Below, piece after piece: positions 34,030 through 34,201 of a stretch of 34,201 nt of DNA (within the stretch, counting starts at the first letter, position 1; each line of letters begins with the position of its first letter). The DNA lies in contig CAJVPP010000381.1 of assembly GCA_910592005.1 (NCBI GenBank), forward strand, positions 1 to 34,201, written 5' to 3'. A model generated the notes under the pieces. The model did not search any database. It was not told where the DNA came from and worked only from the letters and a program-made list of their open reading frames with translations. The stretch comes from Funneliformis mosseae (taxonomy: Eukaryota > Glomeromycota > Glomeromycetes > Glomerales > Glomeraceae). The position numbers and the translations under genes were made by a program.

Positions 34030-34201
34030 CAGATTTACCGTAAACGGTTGACTAAAGTACCTGGGTATTTTACCAATTCGTGAAGTTGGAAGGGTACTAT
34101 ACTACAGGGAGTACTTTGGTCTAAGGGGAGGGTACTACGCTATACCATATAAGGTCTACTATTTGAATTTAAATTAACCAATAAGAAGTTTAAATATTTG
34201 C
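34030..34201. mobile_element. Possible edge of a repeat or transposon, cut by the window end
   Basis: Composition changes abruptly near 34030 to much more GC. The segment has a perfect short palindrome ACCGTAAACGGT (34037-34048). It also has an inverted pair GACTAAAGTAC (34050-34060) / GTACTTTGGTC (34111-34121) with one mismatch, and two AGGGTACTA copies (from about 34091 and 34129). No coding frame is visible. These traits suit a terminal region of a repetitive element continuing beyond the window, but this is inference. Confidence 0.35.

Overview
The window looks like nuclear DNA from a filamentous fungus. It is very AT-rich, with long A/T runs, short GT..AG introns of about 65-360 bases, and a typical fungal gene set. 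Asn-rich low-complexity coding sequence, an F-box/LRR gene and a compact gene island between near gene-free AT-rich flanks suggest an arbuscular mycorrhizal fungus of the Rhizophagus type. That placement is inference, not proof. No rRNA, tRNA, CRISPR array or intact mobile element was recognised.

Layout. Bases 1 to about 7100 hold no credible gene, but they contain a 24-26 bp minisatellite (4991-5285) and older dispersed repeats. Ten protein-coding genes lie between 7149 and 31564: a P-class PPR protein (-), chorismate synthase (+), an APSES/ankyrin cell-cycle-type transcription factor (-), chorismate mutase (-), mitochondrial ribosomal protein uS5m (+), a small DUF4870-type membrane protein (+), an unrecognised coiled-coil/LRR-like protein (-), an Nst1-like protein (+), an F-box/LRR protein (-) and a second PPR-like mitochondrial protein (-). 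From 31565 to the end the DNA is again AT-rich and gene-free. A compositionally different, repeat-like segment begins near 34030 and runs off the end.

How the genes relate. Chorismate synthase makes chorismate, and chorismate mutase commits it to Phe/Tyr. The two genes lie on either side of the APSES factor within about 7.3 kb. Three genes serve mitochondrial gene expression (two PPR proteins and uS5m). Short motifs (an extended CACGTG box and GCCGGCCAAA) recur upstream of some of them.

Most genes had to be assembled from several exons, and I give the exon coordinates I inferred. The most distinctive gene-structure observation is a 22-nt micro-exon in chorismate mutase. It encodes the paired arginines that align with the yeast allosteric site. 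I did not find a convincing previously undescribed multi-gene system.
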